From NCBI RefSeq assembly GCF_045679555.1, contig NC_092122.1:12947043-13011042 (forward strand): a DNA stretch of 64,000 bases, read 5' to 3'. The notes under the pieces were generated by a model that was not told the origin of the DNA, searched no databases, and saw only the letters and a list, made by a program, of their open reading frames with translations. Shown here piece by piece: positions 32,492-45,747 of this stretch (the first letter of the stretch is position 1; every line of letters starts with the position of its first letter). The translations under genes were made by a program, and so were the position numbers. This DNA comes from Salvelinus alpinus. Taxonomy: Eukaryota; Chordata; Actinopteri; Salmoniformes; Salmonidae.

Positions 32492-35017
32492 ATGGCACGA
32501 CGTTTCTCAATGTTCTACGGTAGTTGGAGTCTACTACCTATCGGGAGTAGGTCACAAGGTACGGGCTTTGACTGAATGCATATGGTGGAAAGTAGATACT
32601 GAAACAAGCCAATGGGCTGGTTATTTTTCCCTGATCACAGGACCTGTTTTAAACTTTCCATATTACTGATCCGCTATAGGGCTTTGAGTTTTCCCTCTTC
32701 CTGATCACATGGCCAGGAAGAAATTCTGACCATAATCAGCAGTAGCATCACTGCAATTTACACCACACACTTTGCATTGATCAATATGGACACAAGCACA
32801 GGAGGCTGCTGAGTGAATGGAATGGCATCAAACACATGGAAACCATATATTTACCATATATTTGATGTATTTGATACCATTCCACTAACTCTGCTCCAGC
32901 AATTACCATGAGCCGGTCCACCCCAAATTAAGGTGCCAACAACCTCCTGTGAGACATAATACATTATTATTACTTAACTGTCTGGATATAATTGAGGCAT
33001 GCAGCTATGTTCTGATCATATTGATGCCCATAGGCCTAAGAGGTCTGCTGAACTATGGCCTGTCATGCTGTGTGAACGCTCTGCTGCAGTCCTTCTCTGC
33101 CACCTGGGAACTGGTAGATCTTCTAGAAGGGTAAGCCAGGTGCCAGGTTACAATACTTCGCTATTAAGAATCAACATGTAACAAAGACATTAGTTAGCTT
33201 ACTGGTAGTTATCAGGCTGCTTGTGGGAAAGCATTGAGTGCTTGGAATGTTATGTTCTTAGGTGGAACCCAGTTGACAAGGAGAGTGTCCCTCTGTATCT
33301 GAGGAAGGTGCTACTAGCCATGCAGAGTGACCAATCCCAGCCTGCTCCTCATAAAGACTTCCTGCACTGCCTGGACAGAAATTACATCCGCAGTATGAGT
33401 AGTCTACGTGTCATTACATGGAGAATAAAGCAACGACAATTATGAATTACAAAGAATATCATTTTTCTGTCTGCAACTTTAACATTGACAAGAATGTGTT
33501 TCTCAGACCATGTTCAGCAGGATGCAGATGAGGTATTCCTCTCCATTTTAAACCTCATCCAACAACAGATGAGTGACAAGGCCTTGGTATGTACTACTTA
33601 AATTGACATAATATTAGATCAACTAATAAAGAACAACAGGGACACCCAACAAAAAGCATGTTGGAGATGATACGATAGGAAGCTTCTCTGTCTGTGTTCT
33701 CCATCCCCAGGCTCAGGAGATTCACTCTCTGTACAAGGTTACCATGGAGACATACCTTCAGTGTCTAGAATGTAAATACATCGAAACTGGGACCAGCTTT
33801 CTACTCAGCCTCCCCATGCACATAAGGGAGAGCCATGACTCCCTGGTGAGGGTTCCCTCAAACTTGGCTCAAGTTCTCTCTAATATTGGGATTCTATTCA
33901 AAGTACTTAGCCCTGAATGTTATATTGCTCTATTTGATAGCTGTCAAAGGGAGGATGTGGTTTGTTAAAATTGAGTCTGTGTCTTTCCTATTCTGTGGTC
34001 TTCCAGGAGGACTGCATACGGTTTTTCTTCGAGCTTCAGGAGCTACGGGATGGAGATAAGTGCTACTGTGAAAGGTGTGGAGAGAAGACGCCATCCAAAC
34101 AGGTCAGTTCTTTCTAACTGAAGGGATGTTCCATTGTAGAGACTGTTGTGATTTGCCTCTTCACTGAATTACTCCATTTTGTTCTTTCTTATGCAGGGCT
34201 TCAAACTCATCTCCCTGCCCCCTGTCTTGTGTCTTCACCTGAAGAGATTCCGACATTCCCATGGTTACACCAGGAAACTACACCTCAAAGTCACCTTCCC
34301 AGAAACCCTGAACATTTCTGAGATCTTGACAGCAGGGGCACTGTCAGAACGTTATGTACAGGTAGATAGGCATATGTTTACAATTTTTGTTTGAGGTATG
34401 CTAATATACAACATTATGCACATAAAACAATTACACATGGGCCTATATAAACACAATTACATTTGATCACACATCATTGGAGGGAAATAGTACAGCTGTA
34501 CTGACAGACATCAAATTGTATTTGTTCATTCTTTCAGAGTGACAGCCAGTACAGTTTGTGTGCAGTCATAGTGCACTCCGGCGATGCCATGTTTGGACAC
34601 TACACAGCATACGTTCGTCACAAGGACCAGAGCTGGTACTACGCTAATGATCGTTATGTACGGCAGGTAAGAGAAAATGAGTGGAAGAATGTTTACACCA
34701 CTCAGCAAGTTTGTATTATACCTATACGTTTTTTTGGTATCATTAAAAGTAACATAACATTTGCACAAACACAGGTTAGCTGGAAGGAAGTACAGAACAC
34801 CTATGGAGGAAGTCTGAGGTAAGGTTTTAACACAAAATTACTTCTCTTTAGAATGGCGACAACTCTCAGTATTATCCTCGATCAATTCTGGGGGGGGAAA
34901 TGGCATCAGTTGACAGGTGTCTTATCCTTTGTTAACAGAGAGACAGCATATATGCTGCTCTACAGACGAACCCCAGAGGGAAAGCAACAGGAGTGGTCCT
35001 CAGGCCGACGGAGCTAA
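32492..35017 (+). CDS. usp18: ISG15-specific ubiquitin-like protease USP18 (10 coding exons)
   Basis: Exons 32492-32558, 33034-33130, 33262-33392, 33507-33586, 33711-33845, 34007-34102, 34197-34361, 34538-34666, 34775-34818 and 34939-35017 join in phase to 340 residues (human about 372). USP fold marks: catalytic Cys at about 34 in NYGLSCCVN, His278 in MFGHYTAYV, and N294/D295 in YANDRYV. Cys pairs CLEC (143/146) and CERC (191/194) form the zinc-binding finger. USP18 removes ISG15 from proteins and dampens type I interferon receptor signalling. The start was chosen because exon 1 ends CAAG|GTACGG in the required phase; a non-coding exon ending AAA|GTAAGT (32262) and an acceptor at 32430 probably precede it. 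The N-terminal extension is shorter than in human. The start codon is the least certain part. Confidence 0.9.
32797..32952. repeat. Palindromic MITE, copy 2, in usp18 intron
   Basis: CACAGGAGGCTGCTGAG at the left and AACCTCCTGTG at the right are inverted ends, with GGAATGGCATCAAACACATG and ATACCATTCCA arms between them. It is the same family as 6801-6939 and 57730-57903 and lies between the first and second coding exons of usp18. Confidence 0.75.
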
Positions 35018-35584
35018 AGGGATAAAGGGTGGAGACTGGAGACTGTAGGAATCAAGGACCAAACACAAAGTGCACAACTACCTATTGGAGGGGTTGTTGT
35101 CTTCATTTAGCATTGGGGATGTCCTTTATCTTGATGATTTTCACTTTAAAATGATGGGTAATGGGTCATTGTTTATGTGCAATTACATGGATTTGTTTAA
35201 GTATATTTGGTGTGGTGTGTATATGTTTTGAGGTTTTGTTTATGCTGGATACATTGGACATTCATAGGCCATTACTGAGTTTAGCCAATAGGTGGAGGCA
35301 AAGACCCTTCACCCTGTCATTAGTACAGTCATCTTGTAAGCTCCAGAGACCACACGTTCTGAAACCGTTCTGAAACTACTATAAGACGGGTGGTTTGAAG
35401 AGAGTGCTGAGTTGAGGTATTCTGGGGGAAAACCTGAAAAAGGCCATTGACTCATTGGTGATAATATTTGCCTGACATGGAAAACATGTGACTCACCTTG
35501 TTTCAGAACAATTGGTTTATACAGTAGTTACCGGTACTCTGTTCTGTTTCGATTTCATTACAGATATAATGCTGTCAACAGAGA

Positions 35585-35590
35585 AATAAA
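35585..35590 (+). terminator. Candidate usp18 polyadenylation signal (AATAAA)
   Basis: The first AATAAA after the usp18 stop codon (35015-35017) lies 568 bases downstream and would give a 3' untranslated region of about 0.6 kb. The following stretch, 35600-36880, contains no gene that I recognise. Confidence 0.4.
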
Positions 35591-36884
35591 CGGTCATTTT
35601 CCCAGCTAGCACCTGAAAATGCATTGCGTCTTTTTCCAGTTACTGATATGAGCCCTGCAAGACCTAAAACACCCATCATATGTGCCACAGGCTCTCTCAA
35701 TACTCATACTTAAATGTGGTTTGGAATGACATGCATTGAAATGTTATGTTCTTGTATAATCTTCTCTGTTCTGTTATTTTCTTATCTTCTATTTTCTTCT
35801 ATTCTCATTTGCCTGTCATCTTTCTCTCAGAAAAGGAGAGTGATGCACAGAAAGAATATCTCCAATCCACCTATTCCTTCTCAACATACTTTACAGTACA
35901 TGTACAACTGGTATAGGCTGTCTGTCTGGGGAATCTCACACATAGTTAATAAAAACTGTTCCCACTACCTTAGCCAAGACACTGAGGACCAGTTGAAAGG
36001 GTGCCCGTGTGCTCGCAGCCTGCCTCGCGCTGACAGAATGGAAGACGTCTGCACAGTGCCACAGGTAGTAGCCTACGTGGGCATCTCCCACCCACAGTCA
36101 GCGGACAGTAGCAGAGTAATGCATTCAGTGTGTACAGTGGTGATGTACAGCGCTTTTGCTGGCGTGTCACTGTTCCTTTCAGATGTTGCATTTCTAGAGT
36201 TGACGCTTGAGTCTACTCTCAACACTACAAAAATGTAACAGTTTTGTAACTAAGTCTTAAACCTCACTCTTGATTGGCAGATATATATTTTCGGGCTGCC
36301 CTCTATAAATGCTACTCTGTTTTTGAATAAAATCCAATAAAAAGTCATTTTTCACATGCTTCGTAAACAACAGGTGAGATTCTTACTTACTTTCCAACAA
36401 TGCCAATAGAAAAATAATAACATGAGGAATAAACTGAAAAATAATAGATATTTGACTTTGATAGTTGAATTAACAGTTTTGAATTTCAGTACTTACAGCA
36501 GTAAGACAATGACATAGAACAATGCGTCCAAAATAATTCTGAACTTGGAGTTAGTTGATAGACCTCTTTCTCTTCTATTATAGTTGTAAATTAATTATTG
36601 ATGCCCAGTTACAATGAGGCCAACACTAACCAGCTGTTATTGCGTGAATGTCCCCTTATAGTCACAGGATGGCTGGCGTGTGCCACAATTTTCACTCGAG
36701 GAGAACACCTGCCGTGACGCACCCCTCCATACCCCACCATGTGGCTCCAGTGTACGCTTAATTTACCTTAACACAGGCGACACATTAGCTCCTATTCATA
36801 CGTGGGGCACACGATACATGTCTGCACCACCATTGTTGAGCCTCCCAGTCTGTCGTCTGTCCTTTGTACTGTCATTAGGGTCTG

Positions 36885-38305
36885 TTGTCCGGGCCTCTGG
36901 CAGTCTCCATGGGGGTGCCACAGGGTTCAATTCTTGGACCGACTCTCTTCTCTGTATACATCAATGATGTCGCTCTTGCTGCTGGTGATTCTCTGATCCA
37001 CCTCTACGCAGACGACACTATTCTGTATACTTCTGGCCCTTCTTTTGACACTGTGTTAACAACCCTCCAGGCGAGCTTCAATGCCATACAACTCTCCTTC
37101 CGTGGCCTCCAATTGCTCTTAAATACAAGTAAAACTAAATGCATGCTCTTCAACCGATCGCTGCCTGCACCTGCCCGCCTGTCCAACATCACTACTCTGG
37201 ACGGCTCTGACCTAGAATATGTGGACAACTACAAATACCTAGGTGTCTGGTTAGACTGTAAACTCTCCTTCCAGACTCACATCAAACATCTCCAATCCAA
37301 AGTTAAATCTAGAATTGGCTTCCTATTCCGCAACAAAGCATCCTTCACTCATGCTGCCAAACATACCCTTGTAAAACTGACCATCCTACCAATCCTCGAC
37401 TTCGGTGATGTCATTTACAAAATAGCCTCCAAAACCCTACTCAATAAATTGGATGCAGTCTATCACAGTGCCATCCGTTTTGTCACCAAAGCCCCATATA
37501 CTACCCACCACTGCGACCTGTACACTCTCGTTGGCTGGCCCTCGCTTCATACTCGTCGCCAAACCCACTGGTTCCAGGTCATCTACAAGACCCTGCTAGG
37601 TAAAGTCCCCCCTTATCTCAGCTCGCTGGTCACCATAGCAACACCTACCTGTAGCACGCGCTCCAGAAGGTTTATCTCTCTGGTCACCCCCAAAACCAAT
37701 TCTTCCTTTGGCCGCCTCTCCTTCCAGTTCTCTGCTGCCAATGACTGGAACGAACTACAAAAATCTCTGAAACTGGAAACACTTATCTCCCTCACTAGCT
37801 TTAAGCACCAGCTGTCAGAGCAGCTCATAGATTACTGCACCTGTACATAGCCCATCTATAATTTTAGCCCAAACAACTACCTCTTTACCTACTGTATTTA
37901 TTTATTTATTTTGCTCCTTTGCACCCCATTATTTCTGTCTCTACTTTGAGCTTTCTTCCACTGCAAACCAACCATTCCAGTGTTTTAAGTTTTATTTTAC
38001 TTGCTGTGTTGTATTTACTTCGCCACCATGGCCTTTTTGTATTTTTATTTATTTATACATATATTTGTTTGCCTTCACCTCCCTTATCTCACCTCACTTG
38101 CTCACATTGTATATAGACTTATTTTTTTTTCACTGTATCATTGACTATATGTTTGTTTTACTCCATGTGTAACTATGTGTTGTTGTATGTGTCGAACTGC
38201 TTTGCTTTATCTTGGCCAGGTCGCAATTGTAAATGAGAACGTGTTCTCAATTTGCCTACCTGGTTAAATAAAGGTTAAATAAAATAAATAAAAAATAAAA
38301 ATTAC
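36885..38305 (+). mobile_element. 5'-truncated LINE with open C-terminal reverse transcriptase
   Basis: An open frame to 37850 encodes the second half of a non-LTR reverse transcriptase: MGVPQGSILGPTLFSVYIND, LIHLYADDTILY (catalytic YADD) and the thumb (KYLGVWLDCKL). The 3' end reads TTGTAAATGAGAACGTGTTC, TACCTGGTTAAATAAAGG, then an AAATAA-rich tail. That tail resembles the 3' tails of the SINEs at 25534 and 53445. The N-terminal endonuclease is missing, so this copy cannot move by itself. Confidence 0.9.
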
Positions 38306-41300
38306 CCCCTGGACAGTGGGCACCTTATGGGAGGCACCTTATGAACCGTTCTTGTATTTGGAAGGTTTTCAGTCGGTCTGGATTGGTTACTGTATTGTGT
38401 TTACAGGATCTACTCTTCTAGATCTTGGCAAGGTGACTTATCTCTGCCCATAACAGTGACTGTTCTTGACACGCCAAGTGCGAGGGAAGAGACTAAACTA
38501 GCATGTGGGCCAGCTGAACTCATTGCCTGACCACAGTGTCATCTAGGTCAGAGGTTCCCAAACTTTTTCACTCAGATCCCCCTTTGTATGGGCACAAGCA
38601 CTGTTCATGACACAAACTGTTCACAGCCCTCTTGTTGGCAGAGAGAACATTTTGCAGGTTTAAAGCTTATTTCCTGCAATTCTACACATTTTGTCACGGG
38701 GTTCAGAGAACATTTAGCCGTTTTAAAAGCAAATGTTCTTGCAATTCTATATATTTTGCCATGTCTAATGTGTATTGGTGGGATATTTGAGTGACTCGAA
38801 CATTACTACAAAATCTATGGGCTAAAAAACCTAGCTAAAAAAACTTTAGCTGACATGGGCTAGTTGATCTGGACATTTCTGACAAGTTATAAATAGCTCT
38901 CTAAGGTATGAAATGACTGGCATGACAAGAGGAAAACTGATGATGTACTACCCAATTTTGAAAGTGTACCTTGTGCATTCTTTCCACTATTACAACTTTC
39001 AAGAGTACGTTGAGAGCCGGACTGAGTTCCCCCCAAAACTGATCTAGGTGATGATATTCTACAGGCTTTGCAGTGTGGCAGCGCTCAAGTGCTAGTGTTG
39101 TCTTTGGACAAGGTTTCCTAATGCTTTGGGTTCTTTGTTTATGTGTGTGTACCAGTTACTAGGAGAGTGTGGATGGTTTATGGTGGATTTCAGGAGCTCA
39201 GGTCAGTGGTTTGCTTGAGAATGTGAGTGAATCTTTGTGACACATCCCTACCCAACCCAGTATTCCGTCTGTCTTGCCAAAGATGGCAGTTTCAGAATTC
39301 AACATGGCTTCCTTTGGGCATTTCTCACTGCTTTCATCCACTTAGTAGCTGTGAAAGAGGGGTGTTACATCACTGGTGTCATCCGTCCAGTCTTCCTTCC
39401 TTCCTCTTGAGCAATGTTTACTGCACAGTATATGCTGTTGTGCAGAGGATTCCATTCACAAAAATGGCCATTGATTCTGAGGGCTTAGTAGTCTCCTGCT
39501 ACATTTTCTAATTATTCAGAGGACAATGAATGTCTTAGGATTGAGAGACAAACCATCCATTTGTGTTGCCTTTGCAGTCACCATCTCGTATCTAAAATCA
39601 GGACATTGCCAATGGTGTTAGTTAGAATAGTTTGATTTACTGCTGAATTTTCAACTACTTCACCATGAAGAAAAGCCTATGTTCCTCCATATGTCCAATG
39701 ACAACTACTTCAATCTCTGATTTCCACCCTGTCATGACTAGGCCTACTCTTCTATTTTAATCTTAGTCAACCTATCATCTTGAAATCTCTAGCTTATCTA
39801 CCGGCTGTCGTGGTTATGTAATGGGTTTTCAAAGAGGAAATGATTCTGCTTCGCTCTCCGTGTTGAGTGTGCAGACCCTGGTGACCATGGTGAAGTGAGG
39901 ATGTAAATAATAACAAACAAGAACTGAATGCGAATGTCTTTTGCATCACTTTGATATTTCCATTCGTATCAATGTAGAATAATATAATGGAATGTAGCAC
40001 TGAATCACTATCCTCTTGTTGTCTCTTGAATAGTAAAGGTGCATGATTCTGACCTGCCACGATAGGTTTATCAAAAGTTCTTGCTGTGTACCGTCTAGTG
40101 GTAAATGTAGACCAACGCCTAATTCTTGTGAGATGGTCTTCCATCTGCTGAGCAGTGAGACATCCATCTGTCAGTTCATTGTGGAGGTATCCCTGTGATG
40201 TACTTTGATTGGTGGCCTGTGACACTTCACCTTTGCTTCTAGGGTCATGACCCTTGACTCATATTGATGTCAACACTGACTGACTGTGAATGCAGGCATG
40301 TGTTCCTACGATACTCTGGTTAAATGGTATTCCTAATAGTCCTAGGTTCCTACCAGTAACCCTTGTCTAAGATTCACTCATAAATTAAACTGTCTGGAAA
40401 CAGTGGAATCTTTTCTCTGGTCATATATAGGCTGCCGTGCTTCAGCTTTCCCCTTCTGAGTTCATAAAATATATCCTCTCCAGAGGGAGTCTGGACCTCA
40501 TGAAGTTTACCTCTCCCCTCGGTCAGCTTTGCTCCCTATGAGTCTAGTTGGCGTGAGGGTCGTAAAACTAAAACTGTACATCTGCTGTGTTTTCTAAGAG
40601 GATGTTGTATCATATGTCTGACCACCATAACTAAAGATTCAAAGACTGAGGGAGGTGTGGTTTGGATTTGGTTCGCTTTGTGTTGTTGTCACCCAGGAAA
40701 TGAACTCAGACAATCTTATCTTCTTCAGAACGTTGGCTAACAGCTAACATGATATGATGTCCCAATCTCTATTCATTCAACCTCTATTACTACCCCTCTG
40801 TTAGCACCTTATCTTCGTTAGTTGTCAAACTGGGATTCCAGGCCAGATCAGTAATCGGTCTCACTCCGTGAGATAGGCCTTCTCAGGTTACAGGGGAGAA
40901 ACGGTCCTCTCTGTTGTCTTCACACAGGGCCCTTATAGCTGTCTCTGCCTGTGCATGCCATCGCAAAGCCTCTGTATTCTCTTGCTCCAACATGTACAGC
41001 GGCATTCAATGGTTCCCACGCTTACAGTGACTTTTTATTTTGGCTGGTATTGCAAATGATTGCAAATGTTTAGATTCCTCTCAAGTATACTTTGAGAATG
41101 TGGGTTTCTTGTCCAAGCAGTTACTCATGGCTCATGTAGCCTATCTAATTTAACAACATTCATATCAGAAGAGCAGTATGCTGCCATATCATGTCAGGAA
41201 ATAGGTGCATCAGTTTAGGAATTACATCACAAATTACTGTTATGCAGAGAACAGGGAGAGTCCACTTTCTGCAGGCTATGATATAACGACTTTTAATTAA

Positions 41301-42734
41301 TTTATGCAGCGATTGTAACCCAAGCATGCAGGAACATATGGAATTAGAACCTCAGGCTAAACGGCTGCCTCATCATTCCAAGCTCTGGGCTGAAGTGATA
41401 AGTCCACAGCACAGTGTTGTATCTGCTCCTGACACATTTGGGGTGTGTCCCAAAACACCCTATTCTCTATTCCCAAAGGGATCTGGTCAAAAGAAGTGCA
41501 TTATATTGAGAATAGGGTGCCATTTGGGATGCTACCCTTAGATAGTGATCGTGTTGAGTGTGCTATGTGTGCAATCAGTTCTCTCATCAGCAGAAAAGTT
41601 AATGATTTGTGCAGGGGGGCATGTGGGGGGAGGCTCTTGTGACCCGTGACACAAACTGAAACTGGCCTGCGCAAACATACTTTTTTGCCTCTCTGCTTGT
41701 GCCCCTTTACCATGTTTAAACATTGATCCAGACTGTATGTACTGTTCATTTGCTAAGGATTGTGGGCTTGGCTCCTTCGAGCCGAGGTATCAACTGTCAA
41801 ACCTCTTTGACCTGTTCTCTTCTTCAGCCGCTCCTATTTCCGGACAAAGGCCCTCTAATGCAGGTAGCTGGTGTTGGCATTCCGGCTGCATTCCTACCTT
41901 GGAGAAGTTGCTGGGATCTGGAGGAAAAATGCATGAAAACAAAGGCAGACTCTCATTCACAGGGTTTAAAGTTCTGTGGGAAAATATGGGCAGGACAGGA
42001 GGTGGATGGCAGTGGATTGTGAACCATGGCATAGCTCACCAGTTACTATGACAGTGACACACACAGTCTTGCAGACTGATAGGGTGGAGGTCCATAGAGG
42101 GAGAAAGGCAGCTATATAATAGGGTGTGGTCTTAGTCAAGAGGACAGGGCAGAGTTCTTTTTTTAACATTGAGGCCTAGACTGTCGTTTTAGATCTTCCT
42201 TTGTAGTCATGTTTGGAGACATTCAACAAACCATCAATCTATCATGAGCCATGATTGACAGAGATTGGCCGAGGGGACTTCTGATTATGAGGTCATTTCC
42301 TCTTAACCCCAGACCAGACTGTCCTATGGGTCTTCTCAATGGTGTCCTCCTCCTTAAGATGAGGAGGATTTTGAACATAGCGTAGCATACGAATGATCAG
42401 TCTTCTGTTGAGCTAAGTTACATTGTCTGAAGCCTTACATCGTTCTATGGTAGCCAGGCTAGTTCTACCACACACGATCACACTTTTTGAGGAGTGAGAC
42501 AAGGAGAGTTCAAGGTTGAGTAAGGTTTGTTAAGGTTCTGACCTCACCTTACTCCAACTACTATGACCCTCCTCTGAGCTGTATCTGAGCAGTGGTCTGT
42601 GAAGATTAAGAGAGGAATTTCCATCAAAGTGCTTCACTCTGCTCTCAGCAGAAGAGGAGCCCAGATACTCTCGAAAAATAATTTTCAACTTAAGGGGAAG
42701 TGAAATGAGTTGGACAGTGGGCAAATTTTGTCAA
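38306..42734. other. Intergenic, only scattered repeat fragments
   Basis: No host gene recognised. About 38545-38790 looks like a dispersed repeat (GTTCCCAAACTTTTTCACTC onward). About 41441-41530 is a small palindrome (AAACACCCTATTCTCTATTC against AATAGGGTGCCATTTGGGA) typical of a salmonid MITE. The other open frames are short and lack recognisable domains. Confidence 0.4.
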
Positions 42735-42873
42735 ATGGTCGCTGTCACGTACCTTTGAATGCTTCGGCCCCCAAAAAAACATTCCCTCAGTGAAAGTTCT
42801 GTGTCAACCATGAGAAGCTTCCTACTTCTGAGGCTGAGAAATATTGGGCTTAACCTGATGTCACACAGGAAGA

Positions 42874-45747
42874 TTGATAAAGGTAATCTTAGGTTTCATT
42901 ACATACAGTCGGGAGGAACTACTGAATATACGATTAACGTCAACTCATCATCGTTCCTACCAGGAATATGACTTTCCCGAAACGGATCCAGTGTTTTGCC
43001 TTCCACCCAATACAATGGATCTGATCCCAGCCGGCGACCCTGTGCGACGCCGTAAAAGGGGAAAACGAGGCGGTCTCGTGGTCAGGCTTCGGAGACGGGC
43101 ACATCGCGCTCCACTCCCTAGCATACTACTCGCCAATGTCCAGTCTCTTGACAATAAGGTTGATGAAATCCGAGCACGGGTAGCATTCCAGAGAGACATC
43201 AGGGATTGCAACGTGCTCTGCTTCACGGAAACATGGCTAACTCAAGAGACGCTAACGGAGTCGGTGCAGCCAGCTGGTTTCTTCATGCATCGCGCCGACA
43301 GAAACAAACATCTTTCTGGTAAGAAGAGGGGCGGGGGGGTATGCCTTATGATTAACGAGACGTGGTGTGATCATCATAACAACACACAGGAACTCAAGTC
43401 ATTCTGTTCACCTGATCTAGAACTCCTCACAATCAAATGTCGACCGCATTATCTACCAAGGGAATTCTCTTCAATCATAATCACAGCCGTATATATTCCC
43501 CCCCAAGCAGACACATCGATGGCCCTGAACGAACTTTATCTGACTCTTTGTAAACTGGAAACCACACACCCTGAGGCTGCATTCATCGTAGCTGGGGATT
43601 TTAACAAGGCTAATCTAAAAACAAAACTCCCTAAATTCTATCAGCATATCGATTGTGCTACCAGGGCTGGAAAAACCCTAGATCATTGTTATACTAATTT
43701 CCGCGACGCATATAAGGCCCTCCCCCGCCCCCCTTTCGGAAAAGCTGACCACGACTCCATTTTGTTGATTCCAGCCTACAAACAGAAACTAAAACAACAA
43801 GCTCCCGCGCTCAGGTCTGTTCAACGCTGGTCCGACCAATCTGAATCCACGCTTCAAGACTGCTTCGATCACGCGGATTGGAATATGTTCCGCATTGCGT
43901 CCAACAACAATATTGACGAATATGCTGATTCGGTGAGCGAGTTCATTAGGAAGTGCATTGACGATGTCGTACCCACAGCAACGATTAAAACATTCCCAAA
44001 CCAGAAACCGTGGATTGACGGCAGCATTCGCGTGAAACTGAAAGCGCGAACCACTGCTTTTAACCAGGGCAAGGTGACCGGAAGCATGATCGAATACAAA
44101 CAGTGTAGCTATTCTCTCCGCAAGGCAATCAAACAGGCTAAGTCCCAGTACAGAGACAAAATCGAGTCGCAATTCAACAGCTCAGACACAAGAGGTATGT
44201 GGCAGGGTCTACAGTCAATCACGGATTACAAAAAGAAAACCAGCCCCGTCGCGGACCAGGATGTCTTGCTCCCAGACAGGCTAAACAACTTTTTTGCCCG
44301 CTTTGAGGACAATACAGTGCCACTGACACGGCCCCCTACCAAAACCTGCGGGCTCTCCTTCACTGCAGCCGAGGTGAGTAAAACATTTAAACGTGTTAAC
44401 CCTCGCAAGGCTGCAGGCCCAGACGGCATTCCCAGCCGCGTCCTCAGAGCATGCGCAGACCAGCTGGCTGGTGTGTTTACGGACATATTCAATCAATCCT
44501 TATCCCAGTCTGCTGTTCCCACATGCTTCAAGAGGGCCACCATTGTTCCTGTTCCCAAGAAAGCTAAGGTAACTGAGCTAAACGACTACCGCCCCGTAGC
44601 ACTCACTTCCGTCATCATGAAGTGCTTTGAGAGACTAGTCAAGGACCATATCACCTCCACCCCACCGGTCACCCTAGACCCACTCCAATTTGCTTACCGA
44701 CCCAATAGGTCCACAGACGACGCAATCGCAACCACACTGCACACTGCCCTAACCCATCTGGACAAGAGGAATACCCATGTGAGAATGCTGTTCATCGATT
44801 ACAGCTCAGCATTTAACACCATAGTACCCTCCAAACTCGTCATCAAGCTCGAGACCCTGGGTCTCGACCCCGCCCTGTGCAACTGGGTCCTGGACTTCCT
44901 GACGGGCCGCCCCCAGGTGGTGAGGGTAGGTAACAACATCTCCACCCCGCTGATCCTCAACACTGGGGCCCCACAAGGGTGCGTTCTGAGCCCTCTCCTG
45001 TACTCCCTGTTCACCCACGACTGCGTGGCCATGCACGCCTCCAACTCAATCATCAAGTTTGCGGATGACACTACAGTGGTAGGCTTGATTACCAACAACG
45101 ACGAGACGGCCTACAGGGAGGAGGTGAGGGCCCTCGGAGTGTGGTGTCAGGAAAATAACCTCACACTCAACGTCAACAAAACAAAGGAGATGATTGTGGA
45201 CTTCAGGAAACAGCAGAGGGAGCACCCCCCTATCCACATCGACGGGTCAGTAGTGGAGAAGGTGGAAAGTTTTAAGTTCCTCGGTGTACACATCACGGAC
45301 AAACTGAATTGGTCCACCCACACAGACAGCGTTGTGAAGAAGGCGCAGCAGCGCCTCTTCAACCTCAGGAGGCTGAAGAAATTTGGCTTGTCACCAAAAG
45401 CACTCACAAACTTCTACAGATGCACAATCGAGAGCATCCTGTCGGGCTGTATCACCGCCTGGTACGGCAACTGCTCCGCCCACAACCGTAAGGCTCTCCA
45501 GAGGGTAGTGAGGTCTGCAGAACGCATCACCGGGGGCAAACTACCTGCCCTCCAGGACACCTACACCACCCGATGTCACAGGAAGGCCATAAAGATCATC
45601 AAGGACAACAACCACCCAAGCCACTGCCTGTTCACCCCGCTATCATCCAGAAGGCGAGGTCAGTACAGGTGCATCAAAGCAGGGACCGAGAGACTGAAAA
45701 ACAGCTTCTATCTCAAGGCCATCAGACTGTTAAACAGCCACCACTAA
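42874..45747 (+). CDS. L2-like LINE ORF: AP endonuclease plus reverse transcriptase, intact (957 codons)
   Basis: One uninterrupted frame encodes an apurinic-type endonuclease (CFTETWL about residue 115, AGDFN about 240, HDSIL near 290) and a reverse transcriptase with [29 protein letters not shown] and the catalytic FADDT. The C-terminal region (NFYRCTIESILSGCITAWYG) is typical of L2-type fish LINEs. The first in-frame ATG is at 42874, but the true element start may be near 42900 and translation may begin at a later Met such as 43014. No stop or frameshift interrupts the frame, so the copy may be young. It nicks target DNA and copies its RNA at the site. Confidence 0.93.
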   Translation: MIKVILGFITYSREELLNIRLTSTHHRSYQEYDFPETDPVFCLPPNTMDLIPAGDPVRRRKRGKRGGLVVRLRRRAHRAPLPSILLANVQSLDNKVDEIRARVAFQRDIRDCNVLCFTETWLTQETLTESVQPAGFFMHRADRNKHLSGKKRGGGVCLMINETWCDHHNNTQELKSFCSPDLELLTIKCRPHYLPREFSSIIITAVYIPPQADTSMALNELYLTLCKLETTHPEAAFIVAGDFNKANLKTKLPKFYQHIDCATRAGKTLDHCYTNFRDAYKALPRPPFGKADHDSILLIPAYKQKLKQQAPALRSVQRWSDQSESTLQDCFDHADWNMFRIASNNNIDEYADSVSEFIRKCIDDVVPTATIKTFPNQKPWIDGSIRVKLKARTTAFNQGKVTGSMIEYKQCSYSLRKAIKQAKSQYRDKIESQFNSSDTRGMWQGLQSITDYKKKTSPVADQDVLLPDRLNNFFARFEDNTVPLTRPPTKTCGLSFTAAEVSKTFKRVNPRKAAGPDGIPSRVLRACADQLAGVFTDIFNQSLSQSAVPTCFKRATIVPVPKKAKVTELNDYRPVALTSVIMKCFERLVKDHITSTPPVTLDPLQFAYRPNRSTDDAIATTLHTALTHLDKRNTHVRMLFIDYSSAFNTIVPSKLVIKLETLGLDPALCNWVLDFLTGRPQVVRVGNNISTPLILNTGAPQGCVLSPLLYSLFTHDCVAMHASNSIIKFADDTTVVGLITNNDETAYREEVRALGVWCQENNLTLNVNKTKEMIVDFRKQQREHPPIHIDGSVVEKVESFKFLGVHITDKLNWSTHTDSVVKKAQQRLFNLRRLKKFGLSPKALTNFYRCTIESILSGCITAWYGNCSAHNRKALQRVVRSAERITGGKLPALQDTYTTRCHRKAIKIIKDNNHPSHCLFTPLSSRRRGQYRCIKAGTERLKNSFYLKAIRLLNSHH

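Noticed and set aside
32492-32519. Alternative shorter first usp18 coding exon ending TACG|GTAGTT
   Set aside because: It keeps the phase, but the donor at 32559 (CAAG|GTACGG) is stronger and gives a longer natural N-terminus. The shorter form remains possible as a minor variant.
42874-45747. Large single-exon host gene
   Set aside because: Endonuclease and reverse-transcriptase motifs and the repeat tail identify it as a LINE.
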